Shown here: positions 45,351-53,489 of the stretch, in pieces
Numbering within the stretch: position 1 is the first letter of the stretch
Layout: each line of letters starts with the position of its first letter
Source: Flavobacterium tructae
Lineage (GTDB): Bacteria > Bacteroidota > Bacteroidia > Flavobacteriales > Flavobacteriaceae
NCBI RefSeq assembly: GCF_002217475.1
Contig: NZ_MUHH01000046.1
Coordinates: 1-63,539, forward strand
Direction of reading: 5' to 3'
Length of the DNA: 63,539 bases
Translations under genes and position numbers: made by a program
The notes under the pieces: generated by a model
The model's input: the letters and a program-made list of their open reading frames with translations, nothing else
Told to the model about the DNA's origin: nothing
Databases searched by the model: none

Positions 45351-46396
45351 TTTAATTCTATTTCAAGTTCAGCTGTAAACTGGTTGTTTTGATTGACTAC
45401 TTTTATTTGATGTTTCTGCGGATAATGAATTTCCAGCCTCTTTCTCAAATTATTTAATCCAATACCTCCTAACTTGTCTTTCTTTTGCACAGCAATATCG
45501 TTGACTACTTTAAAATTAAGCTTCCTATCTTCTAAGCGTAACTCGATTAAAATTGGTTTTTCGTTGGATGTTACGCCATGTTTTAAAGCATTTTCAATTA
45601 AAGGCGACAGGATATAAGGCGGAATTTCTTCGGAACTATTTTGAGTTTCAATTCTGAAATCAATAAAAGCACTGTCCTGATGTCTTAATTGTTCGAGTTC
45701 GATGTAGGCTTTTATATAATCTATTTCATCTGCCAGTTTTATCTTTTCTTTTTGAGATTCATAGGTGGTAAAACGCATGATCTGGCTTAATTTTTCAATT
45801 GCCATCAACGATTTATCGGATTGAAAATACACCATCGAATAGATATTATTCAGGGTATTAAAGATAAAATGCGGATTGATCTGTGCTTTCAAAAATTTGA
45901 TTTCGGTGTTTTTACTTTCTTCCAGAATAACCTGATTATACTCCAGCAAACGAATAAAATAAATTACAAACCAAAGCAATGAACTAAGAATAACAGTCAT
46001 GCTGCTGTAATGCAGATTATCTTCCATATAATTAAAAAAAGTTGGATTAATGTAATTGATTCTATGAAATAAAACTTGACTTATCTCCTGCTCCAACAGC
46101 CATCGTAAGGCTGTAAAAAACAAGTACGAAACCAATACTCCGGCAAAAAATCTTTTCCATTGAAAGGATTTAAAAACCAGTCTCATCACCACGAAATAAT
46201 GAAAATAAAAGGTTAGTACAAACACAATCATATACGTACACAGGAACAGATCCGGAGTGTAATTTTTGGCCTGGATTAGATTTTTAACAAAGGTGAAATA
46301 CCCCATCAAAAGCCAATATATGATGTGAGTGAATACTTCTACTTTTTTTGACAATGTTCCTTTATACATCTTTTTGTTTTTTTCAAAGATATGCAT
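45347..46396 (-). CDS. LytS/YehU-type sensor histidine kinase
   Basis: A 349-aa membrane kinase. Four hydrophobic segments lie in about residues 20-150 (VFTHIIYWLLMGYFTFV; LFLCTYMIVFVLTFYFH; FFAGVLVSYLFFTALRW; VILSSLLWFVIYFIRL). A His_kinase (PF06580-type) domain follows with INPHFIFNTLNNIYSMV, whose His is the phosphorylation site. The C-terminal ATPase has PLIENALKHG and GGIGLNNLRKRL. The 4-bp overlap with the LytTR regulator shows that they form one two-component system. There is no periplasmic sensory domain of size, so the signal is probably sensed within the membrane. The start ATG at 46396 sits 112 bp from the divergent receptor gene. Confidence 0.93.
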   Translation of the reverse strand: MHIFEKNKKMYKGTLSKKVEVFTHIIYWLLMGYFTFVKNLIQAKNYTPDLFLCTYMIVFVLTFYFHYFVVMRLVFKSFQWKRFFAGVLVSYLFFTALRWLLEQEISQVLFHRINYINPTFFNYMEDNLHYSSMTVILSSLLWFVIYFIRLLEYNQVILEESKNTEIKFLKAQINPHFIFNTLNNIYSMVYFQSDKSLMAIEKLSQIMRFTTYESQKEKIKLADEIDYIKAYIELEQLRHQDSAFIDFRIETQNSSEEIPPYILSPLIENALKHGVTSNEKPILIELRLEDRKLNFKVVNDIAVQKKDKLGGIGLNNLRKRLEIHYPQKHQIKVVNQNNQFTAELEIELK

Positions 46397-46507
46397 TCAT
46401 AAAAAAGTCCAAAACAGGGTTTGTAGATTAATCGCGGGGGTTTGTCGATAAAAGTAGTTTTAGGCATTTTTTCAGCGCAGTTTTGCAGCGTAATTAATCT
46501 AAAAACC

Positions 46508-48898
46508 ATGAAAAATAGTAGTCTTTTAATACTTGCCTTTTTATTTCAAACGTATTCTTTTGCTCAGCAATATGAACTTAAGGGAAAAGTGATCAATCAA
46601 AATAAAGCAGCTGTTGAATTCATCATCGGCAGTTTATTCAATCCTCAAAAAACTTTAACCGCTCAGGCTTCAACCGACAGTTTGGGGAGTTTTGTTCTGA
46701 AAATTCCAAAGGGAAATTACCGTTTGATATTGGAACAATTTGGCACAGAATATATGAACCGCGAAATTACAATTGATCACAATACGGATCTGGGTATCAT
46801 TGAAATTAAAGAATCAGTACAGCTGGAAGGTGTAACGCTGAAATCAAGAAAAAAACTAATCGAACAAAAAGTGGACCGACTTGTTTTTAACGTCGAAAAT
46901 TCTGTAACAGCTACCGGAGGAACCGCTTTAGATGCTTTAAAAGCGACACCTACCGTAAGGGTTCAAAACGAGGTTGTTTCGATTGTAGGTAAAGGAGAAA
47001 TTTTAGTAATGGTTGACGATCGTTTGCAAAGAATGCCTCAGGAAGATCTGGCGGCATTTCTGAAATCAATTCCGTCTGATAATATTAAAAGTATTGAAGT
47101 AATTACAACTCCGTCTGCAAAATATGATGCGGAAGGCAATAGCGGTCTTATTAATATTAAACTGAAAACGGCAAAAGCAAACTCATGGAATGCTAATCTT
47201 GGAACTTCTTACACCCAAAAAACATACGCAGGCGGAAACGTAAACGGGTTGTTTACGTACAATCATGATAAACTCTCTGCTCAGGCTTCGGTAAGCAAAG
47301 GAAAACAAAAATTACTGACAACTTCTGAAAGTACTATTTTTTACAAAGACGAAACCTGGAAACAGGAAATTCAAAACAAATCGACAGCAGATGTTTTAAG
47401 CTTAGGCCTTGGTTTTGATTATAAAGTAACCGAAAAATGGAGCACCGGACTTAAATACCTTGGCAGTTTTACGGATAAAGTAAATGCAAACAATCCTTTT
47501 ACCACTATTTATGATAATGCAAACGGAATGACGGATTCCTATATCGCTTCGAATGCCAATGCTAAAAATAACCCGAAAATGAATGCCGTTAACTTTCATA
47601 ATTCGATTGCATTAGACAGTTTAGGAAAAAACATTTCGATGGATTTGGATTATTTTGATTACAACAAAAAAGATTATCGTTTCTTTTCAGGAAATGAATT
47701 GGACCGCAATCAAAATAATATCCCCGGAGGTTTCTTTTCTTCGACAAATTCAAATGTCAATGCCATCAAAAATTATTCGGCCAATATTGATATTTCTTTA
47801 CCGTACGACTGGGCAAATCTTAGTTTTGGAGCGAAAACGTTCCATACGAATACAAACAACAATCTGATCGTGTACGATAACGAAACCGGAACTCCCGTTT
47901 TCAACACCAATCAGTCCAATGTTTTCAATTATAAAGAGTACAATCAGGCTTTGTATTTCTCCGGAAGTAAAAAAATAAATTCAAAATGGGAAACTCAAAT
48001 TGGTTTACGAATCGAAGCAACTCAAACCAAAGGGTATTCTGAAAATTTGAATCAAACGAACACTAACAATTACATCAAATTATTCCCAACAGCTTACCTG
48101 ACTTATGTTCCAAACGAAAACAATTCTTTTTCCTTAAACTACAGCCGAAGAATCCGCAGACCTGATTTTGATTATTTGAATCCTTTTGTCATTAAAACAA
48201 GTCCGTATTATTACTCCGAAGGCAATCCATATTTAAAGCCTTCATTAATTGATAATTTTGAGTTTTCGTTTATCCGAAATCAAAAATGGGTAAGTTCCGT
48301 TTATTTCTCTCAGGTTTCCGATTTTGGACAGGAATTATCGATCATCGATCCGAGTACAAATGTTACGAGAAACACGCCTTTAAACTATGCTAATACTTAC
48401 CAAATTGGACTTTCGACTTCTTATAATTTCAACAAATGGTCGTGGTGGAACAGCTTTACCGGATTCAATTTAAACTATCAGAATGTAAAATCAAAAACCG
48501 CTTTTATTCAGTCAATCGATGGTTATAACGGATACCTTTACAGCAATAATGATTTTACCATCAACAGCAACAAAACCTTATTTCTTGGCTTAAATTATGG
48601 TTTACAGCTGCCTGGCCGTTATCAGATCTTTAATATCTCGACTTTGAATATTCTTGACATCTCTGTTAAGCTGTTAACGTTCAATAAAAATCTTTCGGTT
48701 ACCATCATTGGCGAAGATTTACTGAACGCACAAAAACCATTGATTTCTTACGATTCCAACCAGATTAAAACCAATGTAAAAAGCTATTCAGACACAAGAG
48801 GTTTCAGAATTTCATTGAGTTATAAATTCGGAAACCAAAGTATCAAATCAAAACAACGTGATTTTGGTAATGAAGAAGAAAGAAGCAGAGCAAACTAA
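46508..48898 (+). CDS. Outer-membrane beta-barrel (TonB-dependent receptor-like) protein
   Basis: A 796-aa outer-membrane protein. The frame can be opened upstream to 46442, but the ATG at 46508 gives a clean signal peptide, MKNSSLLILAFLFQTYSFAQ. A carboxypeptidase-regulatory-like beta domain follows (about 20-105; ELKGKVINQNKAAVEF). Next comes a plug (VRVQNEVVSIVGKGEILVMV, then SIEVITTPSAKYDAEGNSG). A barrel of the OMP_b-brl_3 type ends near SDTRGFRISLSYKFG with a C-terminal charged tail. No good TonB box is seen. Divergent from the LytS/LytTR pair across 111 bp, hence a possible regulatory target. Substrate unknown. Confidence 0.88.
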   Translation: MKNSSLLILAFLFQTYSFAQQYELKGKVINQNKAAVEFIIGSLFNPQKTLTAQASTDSLGSFVLKIPKGNYRLILEQFGTEYMNREITIDHNTDLGIIEIKESVQLEGVTLKSRKKLIEQKVDRLVFNVENSVTATGGTALDALKATPTVRVQNEVVSIVGKGEILVMVDDRLQRMPQEDLAAFLKSIPSDNIKSIEVITTPSAKYDAEGNSGLINIKLKTAKANSWNANLGTSYTQKTYAGGNVNGLFTYNHDKLSAQASVSKGKQKLLTTSESTIFYKDETWKQEIQNKSTADVLSLGLGFDYKVTEKWSTGLKYLGSFTDKVNANNPFTTIYDNANGMTDSYIASNANAKNNPKMNAVNFHNSIALDSLGKNISMDLDYFDYNKKDYRFFSGNELDRNQNNIPGGFFSSTNSNVNAIKNYSANIDISLPYDWANLSFGAKTFHTNTNNNLIVYDNETGTPVFNTNQSNVFNYKEYNQALYFSGSKKINSKWETQIGLRIEATQTKGYSENLNQTNTNNYIKLFPTAYLTYVPNENNSFSLNYSRRIRRPDFDYLNPFVIKTSPYYYSEGNPYLKPSLIDNFEFSFIRNQKWVSSVYFSQVSDFGQELSIIDPSTNVTRNTPLNYANTYQIGLSTSYNFNKWSWWNSFTGFNLNYQNVKSKTAFIQSIDGYNGYLYSNNDFTINSNKTLFLGLNYGLQLPGRYQIFNISTLNILDISVKLLTFNKNLSVTIIGEDLLNAQKPLISYDSNQIKTNVKSYSDTRGFRISLSYKFGNQSIKSKQRDFGNEEERSRAN

Positions 48899-48914
48899 TC
48901 GTCATTCTAATTGA

Positions 48915-48948
48915 ATACAAAGCTTCAGATTTCTCTGAAGCTTTGTAT
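48915..48948. terminator. Bidirectional terminator hairpin (GCTTCAGA family)
   Basis: A perfect 15-bp stem (ATACAAAGCTTCAGA with its complement) and TTTC loop between convergent genes. The same GCTTCAGA-TTTC-TCTGAAGC core occurs at 55739 and 56452 and as a variant at 58711. Confidence 0.85.
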
Positions 48949-48986
48949 GTTAGTTTTTAAACTAAAAAAATATTCCGCTTAACAGA

Positions 48987-50060
48987 CTATACTTTCATAC
49001 CATAAAATTCAATACCTTTTTGTTTTAAAGGATTAGTACTCCACTCCGACCATTTATTGTTGTAAGGATCATAACCGCACTTTAAAGGTTTTGAGTACAT
49101 ATCATCAGGCTCTTCGATATAGGCACGACAATCTGTACAAATATGTCTAAACTCACAATCTTTGCAAACCGCTATTTGGTCTTTGGTAATATTCCAGTAT
49201 TTTTTAAAGTTTTTGTGATGCAATGCTTTCTCTAACGTTGTGTCTTTTATACTACCAAAGTTTAATGACATTGAGGGACAATTTTTTATATTACCCTCTT
49301 TATCGATAGAGAGTTTTTTGTTTAAGCAGGTGTTATAGTGCTGTGATTCGCTAAAAAGTTTAATGTTTGAATAGAAATATTCGTTATTTATTATTCCGCA
49401 ATGTTTTTCATTCATTACATTTCTTTTTACCAGCGTTAAATAACCCATTTTTTGATTCAGGGAATTGTAACTTTTGTCATATGGTGAATTAAAAATGATA
49501 ATAGAATGTATTCTTCTATTATCTAAAAGTATTCTGTTTACTTCATCGAAATCAAAACTTTCACTATAGGGTACTATAAAGTCAATTGAAACAATTCGGG
49601 ATTTTTCCTTCCTTAAGGTTTCAACGATACTTTTTATACAGGCAAGACTCACATGTTTATAAAATCGCAGCTGAATATAAGAACATTTTAAGGTTTCAAA
49701 TTGAGGAACCAGAGTATTAAAGTCATGAATAATGTCATCATAATCTATAATGATATTGGTTATAAGAGAAGGAGAATCCCAATGGGTACTCATTTTAGGA
49801 AATAAGTCCGGATTTGAGCTAAAAAAGATAAGTTTGTTAGCAATCAAAAAATCAAAATAGTCGTCAATTATTTCATCATATTGATGTTTAAAATCGTTTT
49901 TTATCTCTTCAATCGTTTTACCATTATAGACTTCCAAAATATCATATAAACCATTTGGAATAAAATAAAAAATGTTATTCTTAGTGTCACAAATAATGCT
50001 TCTGCTACTTCCTTTAACAGGAATACAATCTGCAAAAAGAACAAAATTAGTGGGTTTCAA
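48987..50060 (-). CDS. gwsS: SPASM-domain peptide maturase of grasp-with-spasm system (GwsS-like)
   Basis: A 357-aa protein of the Bacteroidota grasp-with-spasm RiPP system. The N-terminus LFADCIPVKGSSRSIICD is typical of this family. The C-terminal SPASM-like region has the Cys set TCLNKK, NCPSM, CKDCEFRHICTDCRAY and KCGYDPYNN, expected to bind auxiliary iron-sulfur clusters. I see no radical-SAM CxxxCxxC motif in the first two thirds, so it may lack a classical SAM cluster. The start is TTG at 50060 because no ATG lies before the conserved N-terminus. It begins one base after the stop of a small 55-aa ORF and is thus coupled to it. It acts with the ATP-grasp ligase to modify the precursor encoded upstream. 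Confidence 0.85.
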   Translation of the reverse strand: MKPTNFVLFADCIPVKGSSRSIICDTKNNIFYFIPNGLYDILEVYNGKTIEEIKNDFKHQYDEIIDDYFDFLIANKLIFFSSNPDLFPKMSTHWDSPSLITNIIIDYDDIIHDFNTLVPQFETLKCSYIQLRFYKHVSLACIKSIVETLRKEKSRIVSIDFIVPYSESFDFDEVNRILLDNRRIHSIIIFNSPYDKSYNSLNQKMGYLTLVKRNVMNEKHCGIINNEYFYSNIKLFSESQHYNTCLNKKLSIDKEGNIKNCPSMSLNFGSIKDTTLEKALHHKNFKKYWNITKDQIAVCKDCEFRHICTDCRAYIEEPDDMYSKPLKCGYDPYNNKWSEWSTNPLKQKGIEFYGMKV

Positions 50061-50061
50061 A

Positions 50062-50229
50062 TTAGATTATTTTAGAGATAGGTTTGACGAAAGGTTTAGA
50101 GATATTTTTGGAGTTTTGGTAAGCCTGAATAGTAATCAGATTGTTTTTAGGCTCCGTTTGAGGTTGAGTTTCTCTCTCCACTTTCGTTTTTAAACCGTTA
50201 AAAATATTGATAGGCTTTTTATTTTTCAT
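50062..50229 (-). CDS. Small 55-aa ORF between the ATP-grasp and SPASM genes
   Basis: An ATG at 50229 overlaps the end of the ATP-grasp gene by 11 bases. The frame reads 55 codons to a TAA one base before the TTG of the SPASM gene. The peptide MKNKKPINIFNGLKTKVERE, followed by a Thr/Gln/Pro/Lys-rich stretch and KPFVKPISKII, is basic, with no signal peptide or hydrophobic helix. It is not a standard member of the grasp-with-spasm system known to me. The packing with overlap and single-base spacing argues for translation. Possible roles are an adaptor or chaperone for the maturases, a second precursor, or merely a coupling ORF that delivers ribosomes to the rare TTG start. Confidence 0.5.
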   Translation of the reverse strand: MKNKKPINIFNGLKTKVERETQPQTEPKNNLITIQAYQNSKNISKPFVKPISKII

Positions 50230-51145
50230 TCTTCAAAATATCTGCTAGTTTGTTCTCTAAGTAATAGTTACAGGCATTATTGATAAAACTTATCTGGCCT
50301 GTTGGGTTTATTTCAAGAAAGTAGTATTCGTCTTTACAATACATCAGATCTGCCGAACCATAATTTAGATTAAATTTTTCAAAAACCTTTGCAAGTTTTT
50401 CTTCAGTGTCGGCAGGCAATTTAAATGGAACCATTCTAATATTATGCATTTCTACAAATTTAGTTCTGATGTCTATGGCATGGTCAAAATTGTGAATTGC
50501 GGTAGAATAAAAGTTACCATCTATGTAAATAACTCGAATTTCGAAATCGGCTATAATCCTTTCCTGAAAAAATGAGATCGCAAATTCATCAGGCGTTTTG
50601 TCCAGAATTTCAGCTGTTATTTGAAAAGTTACATTAAAATTATACAAAAACTCTTCGTCCTGATAATAAAGTATATCCAGGATTCTTTTTGAAATTATAC
50701 CATTTTTAGTATCAAATACAGCATAAAAATCTTTTAGTTTTTCTTTGCTCCCGCTAATTAACGTATGCGGGATTTTGAGCCCTTGTGCTTTTGCTTCGAG
50801 CATCATATCAAGGCGATTGGTTTCAAAATCAGCTATTCTTTTTCCAATTTTTCTCACCGGCTTTTGTAACACAAAAGCATCATTGAGAACTTCATAACAT
50901 TTATTTTCGTAGTTGCTCTCCCCTGAATTAATGCCCCCACCATTAAACCAGATACTTTGAACCTCTTCTAATTCTATATTTTCTAAATAAGACGTTTTTA
51001 AAGTATAAGAACTTTTTTCATTACTAAAATTCATGCTCTCAATTACAGCTTTATCAGATTCTCCTATTCTTACAAAATCCTGATCTAAACAGTCCACCAC
51101 ATTGTTTACAAAGTCATCTACATCTTTACTGTATATTAAAATCAT
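50219..51145 (-). CDS. gwsG: ATP-grasp peptide maturase of grasp-with-spasm system (GwsG-like)
   Basis: A 308-aa ATP-grasp ligase expected to install omega-ester or amide crosslinks between acidic and Thr/Ser/Lys side chains of the precursor (graspetide chemistry). The frame is open from 51178, but the ATG at 51145 (MILIYSKDVDD) is preferred: the family starts here and it leaves 7 bp after the upstream stop. Motifs: an N-terminal pre-ATP-grasp segment with EVQSIWFNGGG; a nucleotide-binding core with KNGIISKRILD; and the Mg-binding YYFLEINPTGQISFI near the C-terminus, with the signature E-x-N-P. The cluster order is precursor, secreted protein, ATP-grasp, small ORF, SPASM. Confidence 0.88.
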   Translation of the reverse strand: MILIYSKDVDDFVNNVVDCLDQDFVRIGESDKAVIESMNFSNEKSSYTLKTSYLENIELEEVQSIWFNGGGINSGESNYENKCYEVLNDAFVLQKPVRKIGKRIADFETNRLDMMLEAKAQGLKIPHTLISGSKEKLKDFYAVFDTKNGIISKRILDILYYQDEEFLYNFNVTFQITAEILDKTPDEFAISFFQERIIADFEIRVIYIDGNFYSTAIHNFDHAIDIRTKFVEMHNIRMVPFKLPADTEEKLAKVFEKFNLNYGSADLMYCKDEYYFLEINPTGQISFINNACNYYLENKLADILKNEK

Positions 51146-51152
51146 GAAAAAA

Positions 51153-52916
51153 CTATTTTTCGTAGAACTCCCAGTCATCCGTAAGTTTCATGATTAAATT
51201 GTAATTCTGTTTGTAATAATCATCTACTTCCTCTGGATATTTGGAATCGTGTGCTTCAATTACAAAATTTCCATAATCCATGATAAAACCCTTTGGGTTA
51301 CTAAACATGAAACTTATTTTCCTAATTTCCAACTCATTACCTCCACATGATTTCGAATTATAAAGATTGCCTTTGTAGATACGAAGGCAAGAACCCTCTC
51401 CAAGCATATTCTTAACACGTCTCTTAACATCATATTCAAGAGCATTACTGCTTTTATCAAGGAGTTCATTTAAGATGGAAAGATTATCCGGTTTTTGTTG
51501 TAAAGCATGTATAATCAAAACATTAAAAGAAGGAAAAGGGACTAAAACAGTATCCCTTACTACAAGACTGCCAATCTTTTCTTCGGAAGGGTAGCCCTCT
51601 TTTTTTAATAAATCGATCAACTTACCGGTAACCCTTTCAGTGGTTTCATGCAATATTCTTGCACTTTTTCGGTTCTCCAAGCCATACTCCGCCTGATCCT
51701 CGTTAAGTAAATTTGTTAATTCCTTTTTTAGATTTAAGTTCCATTTATGCTGTGTATTTTTAGAAACGGAATCGTATTTGACACTAAAACTTTTCCATTC
51801 CGGATTTTTCCTCATAACAGCAAAAATTTTAGAATTAAAATACGGAAACTCAATACCTTTCAAAGCCAGTTTTTCACCCCACCAAAAGGCATTTTTATAA
51901 TCTCTTGATAGTATGGCACAACGAATAGCATTATGAATATCTCTCGCAAATAGTACGGGATATTTTTGAGCGAGCAAATTGTACTGTTCTTTAGCTCTAC
52001 CATACTGCCTAGCCAAAATAAAATTCTCCGCATTCTGCGTATAAGTATAATAGTTAATTTCTTGCTTTTGGACTTTTTCCCTCTCAATGTCAGCTATCAA
52101 TTTATTAGCATGAATTAAAGGTCTGCAATCCAATTCTTCTTTTTTTAATATTTTTCTCCGATCATTCTTTTTCAGATCATTCTTTTTCAGATCAAAAATC
52201 ATAGCTCCCAAGTCAAAAATCTCAGAATAAGTTTCACCTGAACCAAAAACGAGCAGTGTCTTGGATGTAACTTTCCCACTTATTTTAAAAGGAAATCTGT
52301 TTCCGAGAATCGTTCGATAATGTGAATATTTTTTAAAATAAAAAGCAGGAAACTTGTCCAGAACTGTAAATTCATTTGTTTCTTTGTTATTCAGTTTTAC
52401 TTCTATAGAGTCCTTATTAACCAGTTTTCCCAAATAACGAGTATTTATCGTATCTGTTTTTTCTCCAAGAAATATATCGACATACTTTTTTTCTTTTTTA
52501 CCTTTTAGGAGTACATTCCAACCCCAATCGTCATTCCCACTGACAAAACCTTCAATACTTAATACATTATCTTTTGGATTATAATCACACTTCGTCACCT
52601 CCACCTTTAAAAAACACATGGATAAATGTTCTACAAAATTAAAATTTCTATAATTCTTGCTGCGAAAGGTTACTCCATAATTGATAATCCCTTTATAATT
52701 TCGGTCATCTACAAAATAAGTCAAAGTATCTTTTACGCTTGAAAAACATCTATAATCTTTATAATTACATAAATTATAGACTTCCTCAAATACTTTATTT
52801 TTTTCAAAATTGCCTTGATTATACGTTTTATATTTTATCTGGTTTTGTCCCAACGCCACATTGATAAAAACAATATTTATTAGAATAATTAAGGGTGTTA
52901 AAACTACTTTTCTCAA
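51153..52916 (-). CDS. Secreted TPR-like protein in the grasp-with-spasm cluster
   Basis: A 587-aa protein with a signal peptide (VVLTPLIILINIVFINVALG, cleavage near residue 23). The first half (about 25-225) is beta-rich. The second half contains a helical hairpin region resembling tetratricopeptide repeats (NAENFILARQYGRAKEQYNL, AIRCAILSRDYKNAFWWGEK, about 300-370). A charged DLKKND duplication occurs near residue 250, from a tandem 15-bp repeat at about 52161-52190. The family is unknown to me. It lies between the precursor and ATP-grasp genes, so it may handle, export or receive the modified peptide at the cell envelope. Its stop is 7 bp from the ATP-grasp start. The AT-rich codon use is similar to the rest of the cluster. 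Confidence 0.7.
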   Translation of the reverse strand: MRKVVLTPLIILINIVFINVALGQNQIKYKTYNQGNFEKNKVFEEVYNLCNYKDYRCFSSVKDTLTYFVDDRNYKGIINYGVTFRSKNYRNFNFVEHLSMCFLKVEVTKCDYNPKDNVLSIEGFVSGNDDWGWNVLLKGKKEKKYVDIFLGEKTDTINTRYLGKLVNKDSIEVKLNNKETNEFTVLDKFPAFYFKKYSHYRTILGNRFPFKISGKVTSKTLLVFGSGETYSEIFDLGAMIFDLKKNDLKKNDRRKILKKEELDCRPLIHANKLIADIEREKVQKQEINYYTYTQNAENFILARQYGRAKEQYNLLAQKYPVLFARDIHNAIRCAILSRDYKNAFWWGEKLALKGIEFPYFNSKIFAVMRKNPEWKSFSVKYDSVSKNTQHKWNLNLKKELTNLLNEDQAEYGLENRKSARILHETTERVTGKLIDLLKKEGYPSEEKIGSLVVRDTVLVPFPSFNVLIIHALQQKPDNLSILNELLDKSSNALEYDVKRRVKNMLGEGSCLRIYKGNLYNSKSCGGNELEIRKISFMFSNPKGFIMDYGNFVIEAHDSKYPEEVDDYYKQNYNLIMKLTDDWEFYEK

Positions 52917-52956
52917 AATAATATTTTACTAAATTAAACCATTTTGCACGTGTCAA

Positions 52957-52994
52957 AATGAGCCTGAACTGTACTTTGAAGATTCAGGCTCATT
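52957..52994 (-). terminator. Hairpin between precursor and maturase genes (attenuator-like)
   Basis: A 12-bp perfect stem, AATGAGCCTGAA with TTCAGGCTCATT, and a 14-nt loop, about 30 bp after the precursor stop and 40 bp before the secreted protein. On the minus strand the following sequence has only four T. A partial terminator would allow more precursor than enzyme; this is inference. Confidence 0.45.
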
Positions 52995-53025
52995 CAGATA
53001 CAGAATTCATTTTGCTGAAAAAAAA

Positions 53026-53283
53026 TCATGGTAATACATCAAAATCCTCTCCGGTCTTTGTAAGAACAGGATCACATGGACGCACATTACATCTGTCATG
53101 AAACGTAAGACGTCCCCCTCTCTCACTATCATAACCATAATCGAATTTTTGTAGCTTACCTCCATGCCAGTCACAAATAGTTCCTGCAGGGCTTTTAACG
53201 CCATCACCATTTAATACAAACAATTGTTCTCTTTTTAAAGCTCTGTCTTTAAACTTGTCTAATTTCAAACTTTCCAGTTCCAT
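53026..53283 (-). CDS. Candidate RiPP precursor peptide of the grasp-with-spasm system
   Basis: An 85-aa ORF at the promoter-proximal end of the cluster. ATG 53283 is chosen over the in-frame ATG at 53295 because MELESLKLDKFKDRALKREQ is the classical Bacteroidota leader layout (LxLDKFKDxxL...LNGG-like). It runs into LFVLNGDGVKSPAGT, with a degenerate double-glycine region (NGDG) around residues 25-28. The core (about 30-85) contains Lys, Thr, Asp, Glu, Cys and His in GLQKF-like and TKTGEDFDVLP segments suitable for side-chain crosslinking. The product, if any, is uncharacterised. No similar second copy is visible. Confidence 0.7.
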   Translation of the reverse strand: MELESLKLDKFKDRALKREQLFVLNGDGVKSPAGTICDWHGGKLQKFDYGYDSERGGRLTFHDRCNVRPCDPVLTKTGEDFDVLP

Positions 53284-53309
53284 AATTAATAGCATTTTAG
53301 TTTATAAAT

Positions 53310-53400
53310 AATTGATTGATGCAAGCTAATCAATTTGTAAGCATAATCTTAACCTATTATCGGTTAATTATGTTCTATTTTAGAAGAATTCTAATAGAAC
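53310..53400. promoter_or_regulatory. Three consecutive inverted repeats upstream of the precursor gene
   Basis: In the 206-bp divergent spacer: AATTGATT...AATCAATT (53310-53335, 10-nt spacer), TTAACC...GGTTAA (53349-53367, 7-nt spacer), and GTTCTATT...AATAGAAC (53372-53400). The last is extended on the inside by TTAGAA/TTCT. Possible operators or RNA elements for the precursor and/or the GT39 gene. Confidence 0.45.
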
Positions 53401-53489
53401 AAATCTTACCACAAAACCCAAAATAAGCTTATATTAGCTTTAATTTTAAACTATTACAGAACACGACTGCTCCAAAACCAAAAACCACC

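Noticed and set aside
48987..50060. Canonical radical SAM enzyme
   Set aside because: No CxxxCxxC motif found; only C-terminal SPASM-type cysteines.
49972..50193. A 73-aa plus-strand ORF opposite the SPASM/55-aa region
   Set aside because: Antisense of well-packed minus-strand genes, Arg/Phe-rich end without motif.
53007..53210. A 67-aa minus-strand ORF overlapping the precursor
   Set aside because: The alternative frame has the leader signature (LKLDKFKD), this one has none.
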